Below the pieces are notes generated by a model, which saw nothing but the letters and a program-made list of their open reading frames with translations, was not told the DNA's origin and did not search any database. The position numbers and the translations under genes were made by a program. Shown piece by piece: positions 25,621-34,851 of a stretch of 64,000 nt of DNA. The DNA is taken from positions 1 to 64,000 of the forward strand of contig NZ_JAPQNS010000007.1 in the NCBI RefSeq assembly GCF_028867935.1. Reading direction: 5' to 3'. Position 1 is the stretch's first letter. Each line of letters begins with the position of its first letter. This DNA comes from Flavobacterium sp. SUN052 (lineage in GTDB: Bacteria; Bacteroidota; Bacteroidia; Flavobacteriales; Flavobacteriaceae).

Positions 25621-28395
25621 ATGATGAACCTCACACCCAAACCCCTGCTGCTCGCCCTGTCGGCTATTGCTGTGATGGCCGTTGGTTATGTGGCTATACC
25701 TGGCCATCAGGTCGATTTCAATACGGAAGTCAAACCCATATTGAACAAAAAGTGCATGGCCTGTCACGGGGGCGTAAAAAAAGCGGGTGGGTTCAGTTTG
25801 CTGTTTCCCGAAGAGGCTTTGGGTAAAACCAAGTCGGGTAAACCAGCCATTTTGCCCGGTGACGCTGGTCACTCGGAGTTTATTATCCGATTGACAGATT
25901 CAGACCCTGACCGCCATATGCCCAAAAAGGGCGATCCGCTCAGCTCTGACGAAATAAAGGTGCTGACCGATTGGGTGAATCAGGGCGCTCAGTGGGGCAA
26001 ACACTGGGCTTATAAATCGGTCGAAAAACCCGATGTTCCCAACGCATCATGGTGGTCGAAACTGACGGATTCGTGGGCTATCAACGACATCGACCGATTT
26101 ATTCAGGCTAAGCATGACGAGCAGGGGTTAAGCCCCGCGAAGCCTGCTGACAAAGCGACGCTACTACGCCGGGTGAGTCTCGATCTGACGGGACTTCCGC
26201 CAACGGCCGATCAATACCAGCGGTTCGCGCTTGATAATAGCCCAAAAGCGTACGAAACGGTCGTCGATTCCTTGCTGGCATCGCCAGCTTTTGGCGAACG
26301 GTGGGCGTCGATGTGGCTCGACCTGGCTCGGTATGCCGATTCTCGCGGCTACGAAAAAGACGATTTTCGCAACATCTGGCGCTACCGCGATTGGGTTATC
26401 AACGCCTTTAATCAGGATATGCCCTACAACCAGTTTATCACCGAGCAACTAGCGGGTGATCTGTTGGTTGTCCAAAAAGGGGCAAGTGCTGCCACTGAAA
26501 GCCAGTTAATTGCCACCTCGTTTCACCGCAACACGATGAATAACGATGAGGGTGGTACCGACGATGAAGAGTTCAGAACGTCGGCGGTGCTGGATCGGGT
26601 TAGTACTACCTGGGTAGCGTTCAACGGCACCACCTTCGCCTGTACCCAATGCCATAGTCATCCGTATGATCCGTTTCGCCACGAGGATTTTTATAAATAC
26701 ATGGCGTTTTTCAACAACACGCGCGACGAAGACGTTATGGACGAGTCGGCGCATTTACGGTTCTTTACCGACGAAGATCAGAAGAAACTCGATGCGCTGA
26801 CCAACTGGCTTAAAACCAGTGTCTCCGATTCCAAAGCCAAGCAGTATTACCATTTTACCCGAACAGTTGAGCCTCGCATTTATGCGCATAACTTCGACAG
26901 TTTCCGTAAAGGGACAGCCGAGCCGAGTTCGTATCTGGCCATACAAAATGGGGGCAGCTGCCGCCTAAAAAACGCACCTACGGTTAACAAGCAGAAGCTG
27001 CTTATCTCGTATGCGACGCGCAACCCCGGCGGCAGTATCGACATCAGAACCGATAGCCTGAACGGCCCGCTACTGGCCACCGTAAAGCTCGACACATCAA
27101 ATTCACGCAATTTCTGGAATGGGCTGACCATGCTAAAATGGGTTGATCTGCCCCGTTTTCAATCCCGAAAAAACATGCATTTCATTTTCAAAAATGCCAA
27201 ACTAACTGACGAAAAACAGGACGTGTGCGCGGTCGACTGGGTCATGTTTCTGGAGGAAGACTTGCCGGGAAATGGAAAGCCGGGCTACGAACAGCAACGG
27301 CAAAACCTGAATGCCTTACTTCTGGCGAAGACGGATAATCAACCAATTTTGCAGGAAAACCCCGCCGAACTCGCCCGAACAACCCGCATTTTTGAACGAG
27401 GTAGCTTTTTGTCGCCCGGCAGAGCCGTCCAGCCCGACGTACCTCATTCGCTGCATCCATTCCCGAAAAACGCCCCCCGAAACCGCCTGGGACTGGCCAT
27501 GTGGCTCACGGCAAAAAATAACCCACTGACGGCCCGCACGATTGTGAACCGCCTTTGGGAACAGATTTATGGCACAGGTTTGGTTGAAACCCTCGAAGAT
27601 ATGGGCTCACAGGGCTTCCCGCCCACCCATCCCGAGTTGTTAGATTATCTCTCGTATCGGCTCATGAACGATTGGAACTGGCAACTAAAGCCCTTGCTAA
27701 AAAAGATGGTTCTATCGGCCACCTACCAGCAAGATGCCCACGCGTCGGCTGAACTACTCCAAAAAGACCCGGCCAACCGCTACCTGGCGCGGGGGTCTCG
27801 GGTGAGGCTCACGGGCGAACAGGTGCGCGATCAGACCCTGGCGGTGAGTGGGTTGCTAAGTCGGAAAATGTACGGCAAACCCGTCATGCCTTACCAGCCC
27901 CAGGGCGTTTGGCAAGTGGTGTATAGCGGTAAAAAATGGACCCAGAGTCAGGGCGAAGATGCTTATCGCCGGGCGGTGTACACATTTATCCGCCGGTCGA
28001 GCCCGTATCCGAGTATGTCGTCGTTTGATGGCTCCACACGCGATGTGTGTTTAGCAAGGCGAATCCGAACCAACACCCCATTACAAGCACTGGTAACGCT
28101 TAATGACTCGGCGTTTGTTGAAATGGCGCAACACTTTGCTCTACGAATGCAACGCGAAGGCGGCAAAACGGTTGACAGTCAGCTCCAACGAGGTTACCAA
28201 CTCATGACTGGCCATACGCTTCCCGATCGTAAGCAAACAGTGTTAAAGCAACTTTACGCGGATGCTTACCGGCGATTTAAGGCCGAGCCGACTCAAAAGG
28301 ACAACTGGTTCTGCGACGCTAAACCCGAGACAGCGGCCTTAGCCCTCGTTGCCAATACGATGCTCAACATGGATGAATTCATAACCAAAGAGTGA
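25621..28395 (+). CDS. Planctomycete-type cytochrome c / DUF1549 / DUF1553 protein
   Basis: 924 residues, exported by an N-terminal hydrophobic signal. The PSCyt1 cytochrome domain has a heme motif CMACH at residues 45-49. DUF1549 (PSCyt2) covers about 140-360 and carries a second CxxCH, CTQCH at residues 341-345. A middle region (400-560) resembles a carbohydrate-binding-like beta domain (uncertain). DUF1553 (PSD1) covers about 620-890 (MWLTAKNNPLTARTIVNRLW; SPYPSMSSFDG). These proteins are expanded in Planctomycetes and are nearly always next to a DUF1501 gene, as here (12 bases). The reaction is not established; electron acceptance from sugar oxidation is a reasonable guess. Confidence 0.9.
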   Translation: MMNLTPKPLLLALSAIAVMAVGYVAIPGHQVDFNTEVKPILNKKCMACHGGVKKAGGFSLLFPEEALGKTKSGKPAILPGDAGHSEFIIRLTDSDPDRHMPKKGDPLSSDEIKVLTDWVNQGAQWGKHWAYKSVEKPDVPNASWWSKLTDSWAINDIDRFIQAKHDEQGLSPAKPADKATLLRRVSLDLTGLPPTADQYQRFALDNSPKAYETVVDSLLASPAFGERWASMWLDLARYADSRGYEKDDFRNIWRYRDWVINAFNQDMPYNQFITEQLAGDLLVVQKGASAATESQLIATSFHRNTMNNDEGGTDDEEFRTSAVLDRVSTTWVAFNGTTFACTQCHSHPYDPFRHEDFYKYMAFFNNTRDEDVMDESAHLRFFTDEDQKKLDALTNWLKTSVSDSKAKQYYHFTRTVEPRIYAHNFDSFRKGTAEPSSYLAIQNGGSCRLKNAPTVNKQKLLISYATRNPGGSIDIRTDSLNGPLLATVKLDTSNSRNFWNGLTMLKWVDLPRFQSRKNMHFIFKNAKLTDEKQDVCAVDWVMFLEEDLPGNGKPGYEQQRQNLNALLLAKTDNQPILQENPAELARTTRIFERGSFLSPGRAVQPDVPHSLHPFPKNAPRNRLGLAMWLTAKNNPLTARTIVNRLWEQIYGTGLVETLEDMGSQGFPPTHPELLDYLSYRLMNDWNWQLKPLLKKMVLSATYQQDAHASAELLQKDPANRYLARGSRVRLTGEQVRDQTLAVSGLLSRKMYGKPVMPYQPQGVWQVVYSGKKWTQSQGEDAYRRAVYTFIRRSSPYPSMSSFDGSTRDVCLARRIRTNTPLQALVTLNDSAFVEMAQHFALRMQREGGKTVDSQLQRGYQLMTGHTLPDRKQTVLKQLYADAYRRFKAEPTQKDNWFCDAKPETAALALVANTMLNMDEFITKE

Positions 28396-28407
28396 TACCA
28401 TAGGCCT

Positions 28408-29880
28408 ATGCTTCTCCAGGACGAACTCAAACTAGAAACGGCCTTGCTGGCCACCCGCCGACACTTTCTGAAGCAATGCACCTCCGGCATTGGTATGATG
28501 GCGATGGGTACACTTTTCGGCAGCTGTGATTCAGGTAATAAACCTGAAGAAGCCAGCGCAAACCCGCTGGTGGTGCGCCCAGCTCATTTTGCGGGCAAAG
28601 CTAAATCGGTAATTTACCTGCACATGTGCGGTTCGCCATCGCAGTTGGAGCTGTGGGATTACAAGCCGGAACTCGCCAAACTGGACGGAAAACCCTGCCC
28701 ACCTTCGTTTCTGGAAGGCAAAAAATTTGCGTTTATCCGGGGAGTGCCCGACATGCTGGGATCAGTCGGGAAGTTTAAACAGCATGGCGAATCAGGGGCC
28801 TGGATATCCGATTATTTTCAGCACCTCCCCGGCGTGGCCGACGAGATTTCGTTCCTGAAAGCCATGTACACTGACCAGTTTAACCATGCTCCTGCCCAGC
28901 TCTTTATGCACACGGGCAGCGCCCGGCTGGGTCGCCCCTCAATGGGTTCTTGGGTAACTTACGGGCTAGGCTCCGAAAGCGACAATCTGCCCGGCTTTGT
29001 GGTGTTGACTTCGGGTGGCAACACCCCCGATGCGGGGAAATCGATCTGGGGAAGTGGTTTCCTGCCCTCCGTGTATCAGGGTGTACAGTGCCGCTCCGAA
29101 GGCGACCCAGTTCTGTTCCTCAGCGACCCCGCCGGACTGGATCGGGACTTACGCAAAAAAGCCATCGACGCCCTTACCGACGTAAACCGGCAACAATATG
29201 AGGAGTTCAAGGACCCCGAAACACTAGCCCGGATTTCTCAGTACGAACTGGCGTTTAAAATGCAGATGTCGGTACCCGACGTGATGGACATCAGCAAAGA
29301 GCCCGACTATATTCACCAGATGTACGGTACAGAGCCCGGCAAATCGTCCTTTGCTAATAACTGTTTGCTGGCCCGGAAACTGGTCGAAAAGGGTGTACGG
29401 TTTGTGCAGCTTTATGACTGGGGTTGGGACACCCACGGCGATGGTGAAAGAACCTCGCTGGAAATTGGGCTTCGCACCAAAACAAAGCAGATAGATCAAC
29501 CCATTACCGCCCTGCTGCAAGACCTGAAACAACGCGGACTTCTTGACGAAACATTGGTTGTTTTCGGCACCGAATTTGGTCGAACGCCAATGCAGGAAAA
29601 CCGGAATGGCAAAAAAATGCCGTTCAAAGGGCGCGATCACCACACCGATGCGTTTACGTGCTGGATGGCGGGCGGGGGTATCCGGCGTGGCCACAGTCAT
29701 GGCGAGAGCGACGAACTGGGCTACTTCGGGATCAAAGACCGAACCCATATTCACGATTTACAAGCCACTATTTTGCATCAGCTTGGCTTCGATCATGAAC
29801 AACTTACCTACGAGTTTCAAGGCCGCAATTACCGCCTGACTGATGTGTCGGGTAAAGTGATTCAACAAGTAATCGCGTAA
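28408..29880 (+). CDS. DUF1501 family protein, Tat-exported
   Basis: 490 residues. Tat signal with RRHFLKQ at residues 17-23 and a possible lipobox LFGSC near residue 39. DUF1501 has the alkaline-phosphatase/sulfatase-like fold; metal-site candidates are IYLHMCGSPSQLELWD near the start, GWDTHGDGERT in the middle and TEFGRTP plus GRDHHTDAF in the last third. Partner of the DUF1553 gene directly upstream. The constant DUF1553-DUF1501 pairing across phyla suggests a two-part extracytoplasmic enzyme, but the substrate is unknown. Confidence 0.9.
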   Translation: MLLQDELKLETALLATRRHFLKQCTSGIGMMAMGTLFGSCDSGNKPEEASANPLVVRPAHFAGKAKSVIYLHMCGSPSQLELWDYKPELAKLDGKPCPPSFLEGKKFAFIRGVPDMLGSVGKFKQHGESGAWISDYFQHLPGVADEISFLKAMYTDQFNHAPAQLFMHTGSARLGRPSMGSWVTYGLGSESDNLPGFVVLTSGGNTPDAGKSIWGSGFLPSVYQGVQCRSEGDPVLFLSDPAGLDRDLRKKAIDALTDVNRQQYEEFKDPETLARISQYELAFKMQMSVPDVMDISKEPDYIHQMYGTEPGKSSFANNCLLARKLVEKGVRFVQLYDWGWDTHGDGERTSLEIGLRTKTKQIDQPITALLQDLKQRGLLDETLVVFGTEFGRTPMQENRNGKKMPFKGRDHHTDAFTCWMAGGGIRRGHSHGESDELGYFGIKDRTHIHDLQATILHQLGFDHEQLTYEFQGRNYRLTDVSGKVIQQVIA

Positions 29881-29913
29881 TTGGAGCCGTTAATCATTCA
29901 CTCTAAAAAAACT

Positions 29914-30366
29914 ATGATAATTAACCGTTTACTTGGTCTGGTAGCAGCCACTTTTATGATCAGTAGCTGTGCCGAAAAGCCAGCATCAACCCCACTAATC
30001 GGTACCTGGGAATTAGTTTCGGCCACGAGTACCGAAAAAGATTCAACTAAATCGACATTCGACCCAACCCACAAAATGATCAAGATTATTAATGCCACTC
30101 ACTTTGCCTTTTTGAATCACGACATAACTGCCGGAAAAGATACCTCATCGACCCGGTTCTCAGCCGGTGGCGGCCCCTACACCTTGGTCGACAGCGTGTA
30201 CACTGAGCATTTGGATTATTTCACCGATAAGGCCTGGGAAAACAACAAATTCGAATTTGTTGTCAGAATTTCCGGTGATACGTTGATCCAGAAAGGGGTT
30301 GAGAAAGTCGAGAAACTCGGCATTGACCATATCATTATCGAGAAATACAAACGGGTATCCAACTAG
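29914..30366 (+). CDS. Small lipocalin-like lipoprotein
   Basis: 150 residues from ATG 29914, with lipobox ATFMISSC. The mature part begins with LIGTWELVSATSTE, the opening of lipocalin-like/DUF4488-type beta barrels, and ends with a strand IIIEKYKRV. A TTG at 29881, immediately after the DUF1501 stop, would give 11 extra residues but spoils the signal. A binding role for a small molecule is typical of the fold; no ligand can be named. It sits inside the sugar-oxidation run between DUF1501 and DUF1080. Confidence 0.75.
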   Translation: MIINRLLGLVAATFMISSCAEKPASTPLIGTWELVSATSTEKDSTKSTFDPTHKMIKIINATHFAFLNHDITAGKDTSSTRFSAGGGPYTLVDSVYTEHLDYFTDKAWENNKFEFVVRISGDTLIQKGVEKVEKLGIDHIIIEKYKRVSN

Positions 30367-30419
30367 CCTTTATACAGCCACGCTATCCATTCTTTATTCA
30401 TTTACCTCTTCGCCCATTT

Positions 30420-31322
30420 ATGCGTCTTTCCCATTTCCTGAACCTGGCTTTAGTTTGCCTGTGCCTGACTCCAGCCTTTGCCCAACCAAAACCAAAAGCC
30501 AGTGAGCGCGATTGGGAGCAACTTTTCAATGGAAAAGACCTTACAGGCTGGGACATCAAAATTGCCGGTCATGCCGTGAACGATAATTACCTCAATACCT
30601 ACCGGGTTGAGAATGGAATAATTCGGATTTCGTACGATCAGTACAAAACCTTCGACAAGAAGTTCGGGCACATGTACTACAACAGGCCCTACTCACACTA
30701 CATCCTGCGGTTTACGTACCGGTTTGTGGGCGATCAAATTCCTGGCGGTGCCACCTGGAATGTGCGCAATAGCGGAGTAATGGTACATTCTCAATCGGCC
30801 CAAAGTAATTCGCTGAATCAGGATTTCCCGGTATCCCTGGAAATTCAGACGCTGGGGGGCTTAGGCAAAGGAGAACGTCACACAGCCAACCTTTGTACAC
30901 CGGGTACGCAGGTTTACATGAACGGCAAACTAAATCCGGCTCATTGCATTGACTCGGATTCGAAAACGTACGATGGCGACCAATGGGTTACCATCGAAGC
31001 CGTGGTGCTGGGCGATTCTATCATTCACCACATTATCGAAGGCGACACGGTGCTAACCTATGAGCGGCCAGAAGTTGGCGGAGGTTTTGTCAGCAAAGAC
31101 TATGACTGGAAAACAGCCGGTATCGACAATGGAGATTATTGGATGAAACGCCAGAATACCCCCCTCGGCAGCGGCTACATCGCGCTTCAGGCCGAGAGTC
31201 ACCCAATTGATTTCCGACGCGTGGAGTTGCTTAACCTGAAAGGCTGCACCGACCCTAAAGCGTTGAATTACAAATCGTATTTTGTAAAATCTGACAATAC
31301 GCAATGCCGGTATAAAAAATGA
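30420..31322 (+). CDS. DUF1080 protein (3-keto-disaccharide hydrolase family)
   Basis: 300 residues with signal peptide ending at AFAQ. The concanavalin-like DUF1080 domain covers about residues 30-280: WEQLFNGKDLTGWDIK, YILRFTYRF, NSGVMVHSQ, SLEIQTLGG, YIALQAESHPIDFRRVEL. Members cleave glycosides whose C3 hydroxyl has been oxidised to a ketone. The short C-terminal stretch KGCTDPKALNYKSYFV resembles a trailing sequence seen in other secreted Bacteroidota proteins. Its presence downstream of a Tat-exported Gfo/Idh/MocA enzyme fits an oxidise-then-cleave pathway. Overlaps the next start by 4 bases (ATGA). Confidence 0.88.
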   Translation: MRLSHFLNLALVCLCLTPAFAQPKPKASERDWEQLFNGKDLTGWDIKIAGHAVNDNYLNTYRVENGIIRISYDQYKTFDKKFGHMYYNRPYSHYILRFTYRFVGDQIPGGATWNVRNSGVMVHSQSAQSNSLNQDFPVSLEIQTLGGLGKGERHTANLCTPGTQVYMNGKLNPAHCIDSDSKTYDGDQWVTIEAVVLGDSIIHHIIEGDTVLTYERPEVGGGFVSKDYDWKTAGIDNGDYWMKRQNTPLGSGYIALQAESHPIDFRRVELLNLKGCTDPKALNYKSYFVKSDNTQCRYKK

Positions 31323-32494
31323 CGAATCGCATCACCACCATTGATGTTACCCGTGGCCTTGTTATGGTCATTATGGCGCTCGACCACGTTAGAGATCTCC
31401 TGCATATTTCGGCAATGGACGGCGACCCCACCAATCTGACAACAACCACTGCTCCCTTATTCCTGACCCGCTGGATCACACACCTTTGCGCTCCAACCTT
31501 CGTCTTCCTGTCGGGGACGTCGGTTTATCTGTCGTTGCAAAAACGGGGCAAAGCCGGACAATCCATTACCGAAGGTCGCCGGTTCTTGCTCAAGCGTGGG
31601 CTTGTGCTGATTCTGTTGGAGCTGACGATTATCAACTTTGCTTTCTGGTTCGACTTTTCCTTTAAATCACTGATGCTCCAGGTGATCTGGGCAATTGGGG
31701 GCGGGCTGGTGATGCTATCGTTCCTGTCGCGTTTGTCGGTTCGGCAGGTGGGTGGTATTGGTCTGGGTATACTAATTTTACATAACTTGCTCTTTTTGCT
31801 CCCCCCTATAACCGACAACGCGGGTCAGTTTCTGTTTGCCTTATTCTTTCGCACCCAGTTTTTCTCCATTAGCCCCAATTTTGCGTTACTGGTAGGCTAT
31901 CCCCTCATTCCATGGTTGGGTGTTATGATGGTGGGCTATGCCATTGGCCCCTTATTTGAGAAACCACTTGCCGAGCGCAAACGACGACTTGCCCTGATTG
32001 GAGCCGGGGCACTAGGCTTGTTTGTGTTACTTCGATTTATCAATCTGTATGGCGATCAGGCCCCCTGGTCAGTGCAGAAAACGGAGCTGTTCACTTTTTT
32101 GTCATTCATCAACGTGAGCAAATACCCGCCCTCGTTGCTGTATTGCCTGCTCATGCTGGGCATCGCCCTCCTGATTCTGTCACTCGCCGATGGTATATCC
32201 AACACCTTAACGCGAATCCTGACGGTGTACGGATCAGTACCCATGTTTTACTACATTCTACACTGGTACATGGTCCATCTGCTCATGCTGGCAATGGCCT
32301 TTTTACAGGGTTTTACCCTGGCCGATATTCCTGATGGGCCGTTTACGTTTGGCCGCCCCAAAGGGTCGGGGGTGTCGCTGGAACTGGTTTACGCCGTTTG
32401 GTTTGGTCTGGTTGTAGCCTTGTATCCCCTTTGCCAGTGGTACGGGCGTTATAAAGCAGCTCATCCCGAAAAGGGCTGGTTGCGGTACATATAG
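31319..32494 (+). CDS. DUF1624/heparan-acetyltransferase-like membrane protein
   Basis: 391 residues with about ten membrane helices. The opening ITTIDVTRGLVMVIMALDHVRD is the conserved first helix of the DUF1624/YeiB/NagX-like acyltransferase superfamily, where the aspartate-histidine motif in the membrane is thought to relay acetyl groups to sugars. Other marks: APTFVFLSGTSVYLS and FYYILHWYMVHL near the end. Translationally coupled to the DUF1080 gene, so it may modify or shield a sugar made by the run. Acyl donor and acceptor unknown. Confidence 0.82.
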   Translation: MTNRITTIDVTRGLVMVIMALDHVRDLLHISAMDGDPTNLTTTTAPLFLTRWITHLCAPTFVFLSGTSVYLSLQKRGKAGQSITEGRRFLLKRGLVLILLELTIINFAFWFDFSFKSLMLQVIWAIGGGLVMLSFLSRLSVRQVGGIGLGILILHNLLFLLPPITDNAGQFLFALFFRTQFFSISPNFALLVGYPLIPWLGVMMVGYAIGPLFEKPLAERKRRLALIGAGALGLFVLLRFINLYGDQAPWSVQKTELFTFLSFINVSKYPPSLLYCLLMLGIALLILSLADGISNTLTRILTVYGSVPMFYYILHWYMVHLLMLAMAFLQGFTLADIPDGPFTFGRPKGSGVSLELVYAVWFGLVVALYPLCQWYGRYKAAHPEKGWLRYI

Positions 32495-32531
32495 GTCAAA
32501 CTGGTATTGTTCAATTACCCAATATCATTGC

Positions 32532-32981
32532 TTACAGCGCCTGTTGCCGCCAAACGAAACAGGCCGGATTGGCTGCGGGTCGTTTCACAAAGGCGAAGTA
32601 TTTCGATTCGAGGTATTTTCCAGAACAGTTTACCGATACCTGCACAATAAATTTGGGCGCGTTGCCTAGTACCTCATCGCTCACCAAAATCCGCTCATGC
32701 ATGTTCGAGCCGTTTTTCCAGGCTTTTACGTTTAAATCGCTGCTCAGTGTATCCTTTTGCGGAAAAATCTCAAATAGAATTGAGCTCTCTGGCATATCCT
32801 TGTAGCCGGAAGAAATTAGCAGAGTGCCTTGAAAACCCGATTCGCAGGTAGTTTGGGCAACAACTTCCGTGGGTGGCGAACAGGCTGCTGGCTGACTCTC
32901 CTCTGGTTGACAAGCTCCAAAAGATACAATGATCCCGCAAAGAGTAACCAGTATGGGAAGGCGCAGACTGCTTAGATGCAT
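32532..32981 (-). CDS. Hypothetical lipoprotein
   Basis: 149 residues with lipobox SFGAC (Cys at residue 24). The mature protein has several cysteines (ACSPP, TTCESG, VNCSGK, ACFVW) and beta-strand-like alternation; no family recognised. A possible outer-membrane-anchored small domain. Convergent with the DUF1624 gene, 37 bases away. The 189-base gap to the next gene holds a hairpin at 33099. Confidence 0.7.
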   Translation of the reverse strand: MHLSSLRLPILVTLCGIIVSFGACQPEESQPAACSPPTEVVAQTTCESGFQGTLLISSGYKDMPESSILFEIFPQKDTLSSDLNVKAWKNGSNMHERILVSDEVLGNAPKFIVQVSVNCSGKYLESKYFAFVKRPAANPACFVWRQQAL

Positions 32982-33098
32982 GGCGTGTCGTGGCTTTAGT
33001 TTACTGAATAAAACGATATTGTATCGAATTGTTATAAACTAAGAATAAATTTAATTATACATTCTTGTCACTATTTTATTCAATGGCAACAAATGAAT

Positions 33099-33149
33099 CG
33101 GCTGCTACAGACGCCCCCTGATAAAGGAACGTTTGTAGCAGCCGTTTTT
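33099..33149 (+). terminator. Hairpin with T-run on the plus strand
   Basis: CGGCTGCTACAGAC (33099-33112) pairs with GTTTGTAGCAGCCG (33131-33144) with one G-U, followed by TTTTTA. The T-run is on the plus strand although both flanking genes are on the minus strand, where the hairpin still lies 22 bases past the stop of the gene at 33171 and probably ends its transcript. Confidence 0.55.
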
Positions 33150-33170
33150 AGTTTACTGAGTTTTGGTTGA

Positions 33171-33584
33171 TTATTGCATGGCAATGATCCGGGGAGATTC
33201 CTGAGGTTGGGTGCTAAGTTTAATATCTTTGGTCGTTACGTCGCGGCCATTCGTGATTTCAACACGATACAAACCATCTGGTAATTCGTTCAGGCGAAAC
33301 TTCATAGCGACCTTATCTTTCCCGCGTCCAACTGAACGTTCGGCCAGGGTTTCGCCCAAATTCGTTTTAACACGAACCAGTACTACGCTCCCTTCTTCTT
33401 TCTGAATAATTACGTTGATGACTGGCTCGAATTGTGAAGGATATACCGCTGATTGGTAAGCAGCGTGTACAACGGGCCGGATTGTGCTGGTTGGCGCTGA
33501 TACGCTGGTGGCAGCAACTGAAGTAGAAAATGAAACGACGCCTACGGTGAGGGCAACTGCGAGTGATTTGATGAACGTTTTCAT
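33171..33584 (-). CDS. Secreted DUF3244-like small protein
   Basis: 137 residues from ATG 33584 with a signal peptide (MKTFIKSLAVALTVGVVSFS). The mature part has an immunoglobulin-like strand pattern (VNVIIQKEEGSVVLVRVKT, LNELPDGLYRVEITNG) like the small secreted DUF3244 and T9SS sorting-domain folds, but no separate cargo is attached. The longer frame to 33656 has no signal peptide and is rejected. A promoter box TATCTTTG lies 41 bases upstream. Function unknown. Confidence 0.75.
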   Translation of the reverse strand: MKTFIKSLAVALTVGVVSFSTSVAATSVSAPTSTIRPVVHAAYQSAVYPSQFEPVINVIIQKEEGSVVLVRVKTNLGETLAERSVGRGKDKVAMKFRLNELPDGLYRVEITNGRDVTTKDIKLSTQPQESPRIIAMQ

Positions 33585-33624
33585 GTGATTTAGTTTTTGT
33601 TGTTTTATTACCTTATTGACGATA

Positions 33625-33632
33625 CAAAGATA
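33625..33632 (-). promoter_or_regulatory. -7 element TATCTTTG for the secreted protein at 33171
   Basis: Minus strand TATCTTTG, exact TAnnTTTG match, 41 bases before ATG 33584. A TTTG occurs 26 bases further upstream, somewhat too far for the usual spacing. Confidence 0.55.
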
Positions 33633-33734
33633 TAGGCTGTAGCTAGTACCTTGCATTACAAACTACACGACTGGTTATTTTCGGAACACGAACGGTTTTC
33701 AGGGTGTTTACCTGAGTCAACGGCCCTACTTTTT

Positions 33735-34499
33735 ATGATGAATACAACCACAAAATCGCTTTTCCGCGCCCCGAACCTGCTGAAATCGCTGCCCGGACTT
33801 GTTGCTGCTGAAAGTACCCGACATGGTGGCGTCAGCCCTGCCCCCTATCAATCATTAAATCTTGGTTTGAACACGGCCGATGACTCACGGCATGTAGAAG
33901 AAAACCGGAACCGTTTTTTTGCCTCACTTGGCATTGATCCCGATCGAGTAGCTACTTCGCACCAGGTACACGGCCAGGAAATTCTTACCGTTACCGAACC
34001 GGGTCGATACGAAGGCTACGACGCCCTGATCACCAATCAGGCAAACCTGTTCGTGGGGGTTAGCGTCGCCGACTGTGTACCGGTTCTTGTGTACGATACA
34101 AAAAGCAAAGCGGTGGCGGCTATCCATGCCGGTTGGAAAGGTACCGTTGCCGAACTGGTGCGGCTTACCCTGGAAGCCATGCAACAGCAGTATAATACGA
34201 AAGCTCGCGATTGTTACGCGTACGTAGGCACGTGCATAGACGAAACCTCCTTCGAAGTAGGACCCGAAGTGGCCGATCAGTTTGCCGCGGAATTTAAACG
34301 CGTTGATGAATTTACCCAACGGACTTTTGTTAACCTTCGGTCGGCAAACACAAAGCAGTTAACCTCTTTTGGCATTCCTACAGCCCAAATAGCCGTTTCC
34401 AGTTTCTCTACTGTCCTTAATAACGACGATTATTTTTCCCACCGATTCGAAAATGGACAAACCGGCCGCTTGATGGCTATCATTGGAACGAAAGTGTAA
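33735..34499 (+). CDS. pgeF: Peptidoglycan editing factor PgeF (YfiH/laccase-domain family)
   Basis: 254 residues from ATG 33735; an upstream TTG at 33651 would overlap the divergent promoter region and add unrelated residues. Family motifs: ESTRHGGVS, NLGLNTADD, TSHQVHG, VADCVPVLVYD and IHAGWKGTV, holding the conserved His/Cys metal-site residues. PgeF removes wrongly built L-Ser-containing muropeptide precursors; older annotations call it polyphenol oxidase or laccase, and purine nucleoside activity is reported for some members. Stands alone here. Confidence 0.9.
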   Translation: MMNTTTKSLFRAPNLLKSLPGLVAAESTRHGGVSPAPYQSLNLGLNTADDSRHVEENRNRFFASLGIDPDRVATSHQVHGQEILTVTEPGRYEGYDALITNQANLFVGVSVADCVPVLVYDTKSKAVAAIHAGWKGTVAELVRLTLEAMQQQYNTKARDCYAYVGTCIDETSFEVGPEVADQFAAEFKRVDEFTQRTFVNLRSANTKQLTSFGIPTAQIAVSSFSTVLNNDDYFSHRFENGQTGRLMAIIGTKV

Positions 34500-34577
34500 A
34501 CAATTTAACAAGCAGACCGTTTCTATGGTAAAGTTGCCTACAAGGGGCAACTACCATAAACTCAACGTTATACTGTC

Positions 34578-34835
34578 ATGAGCTTCTTAGTTTCTATCCT
34601 GGTTGGTGCTATCGCCGGTTGGCTGGCCGACCTCCTTTTCAAGCGCTTTTCGTTCTCATTGCTCACTCAGATCCTGCTCGGTATTGTAGGCGGTCTTGTT
34701 GGTGGCTGGATTTTCGGTAACACATTTTCGGCGGGTGCCGGTGGCATCGTCGATCGTATCCTGACAGCCTTTGTTGGTGCTGTGATTCTGCTTGGTATCG
34801 CTGCCCTGATTAAAGGTAGCCGCAGAACGGTCTAA
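34578..34835 (+). CDS. GlsB/YeaQ/YmgE family stress-response membrane protein
   Basis: 85 residues in three hydrophobic segments with glycine-rich motifs (GAIAGWLADLL, LGIVGGLVGGWIFG, AFVGAVILLGIAALI). This is the transglycosylase-associated family, small inner-membrane proteins induced by general stress; biochemical role unknown. A strong bidirectional hairpin follows 17 bases after the stop. Confidence 0.9.
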   Translation: MSFLVSILVGAIAGWLADLLFKRFSFSLLTQILLGIVGGLVGGWIFGNTFSAGAGGIVDRILTAFVGAVILLGIAALIKGSRRTV

Positions 34836-34851
34836 AAACAATAATAGATAC

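Noticed and set aside
29224..29754. 176-residue minus-strand open frame
   Set aside because: Antisense to DUF1501, whose motifs are continuous in the plus strand; no independent support.
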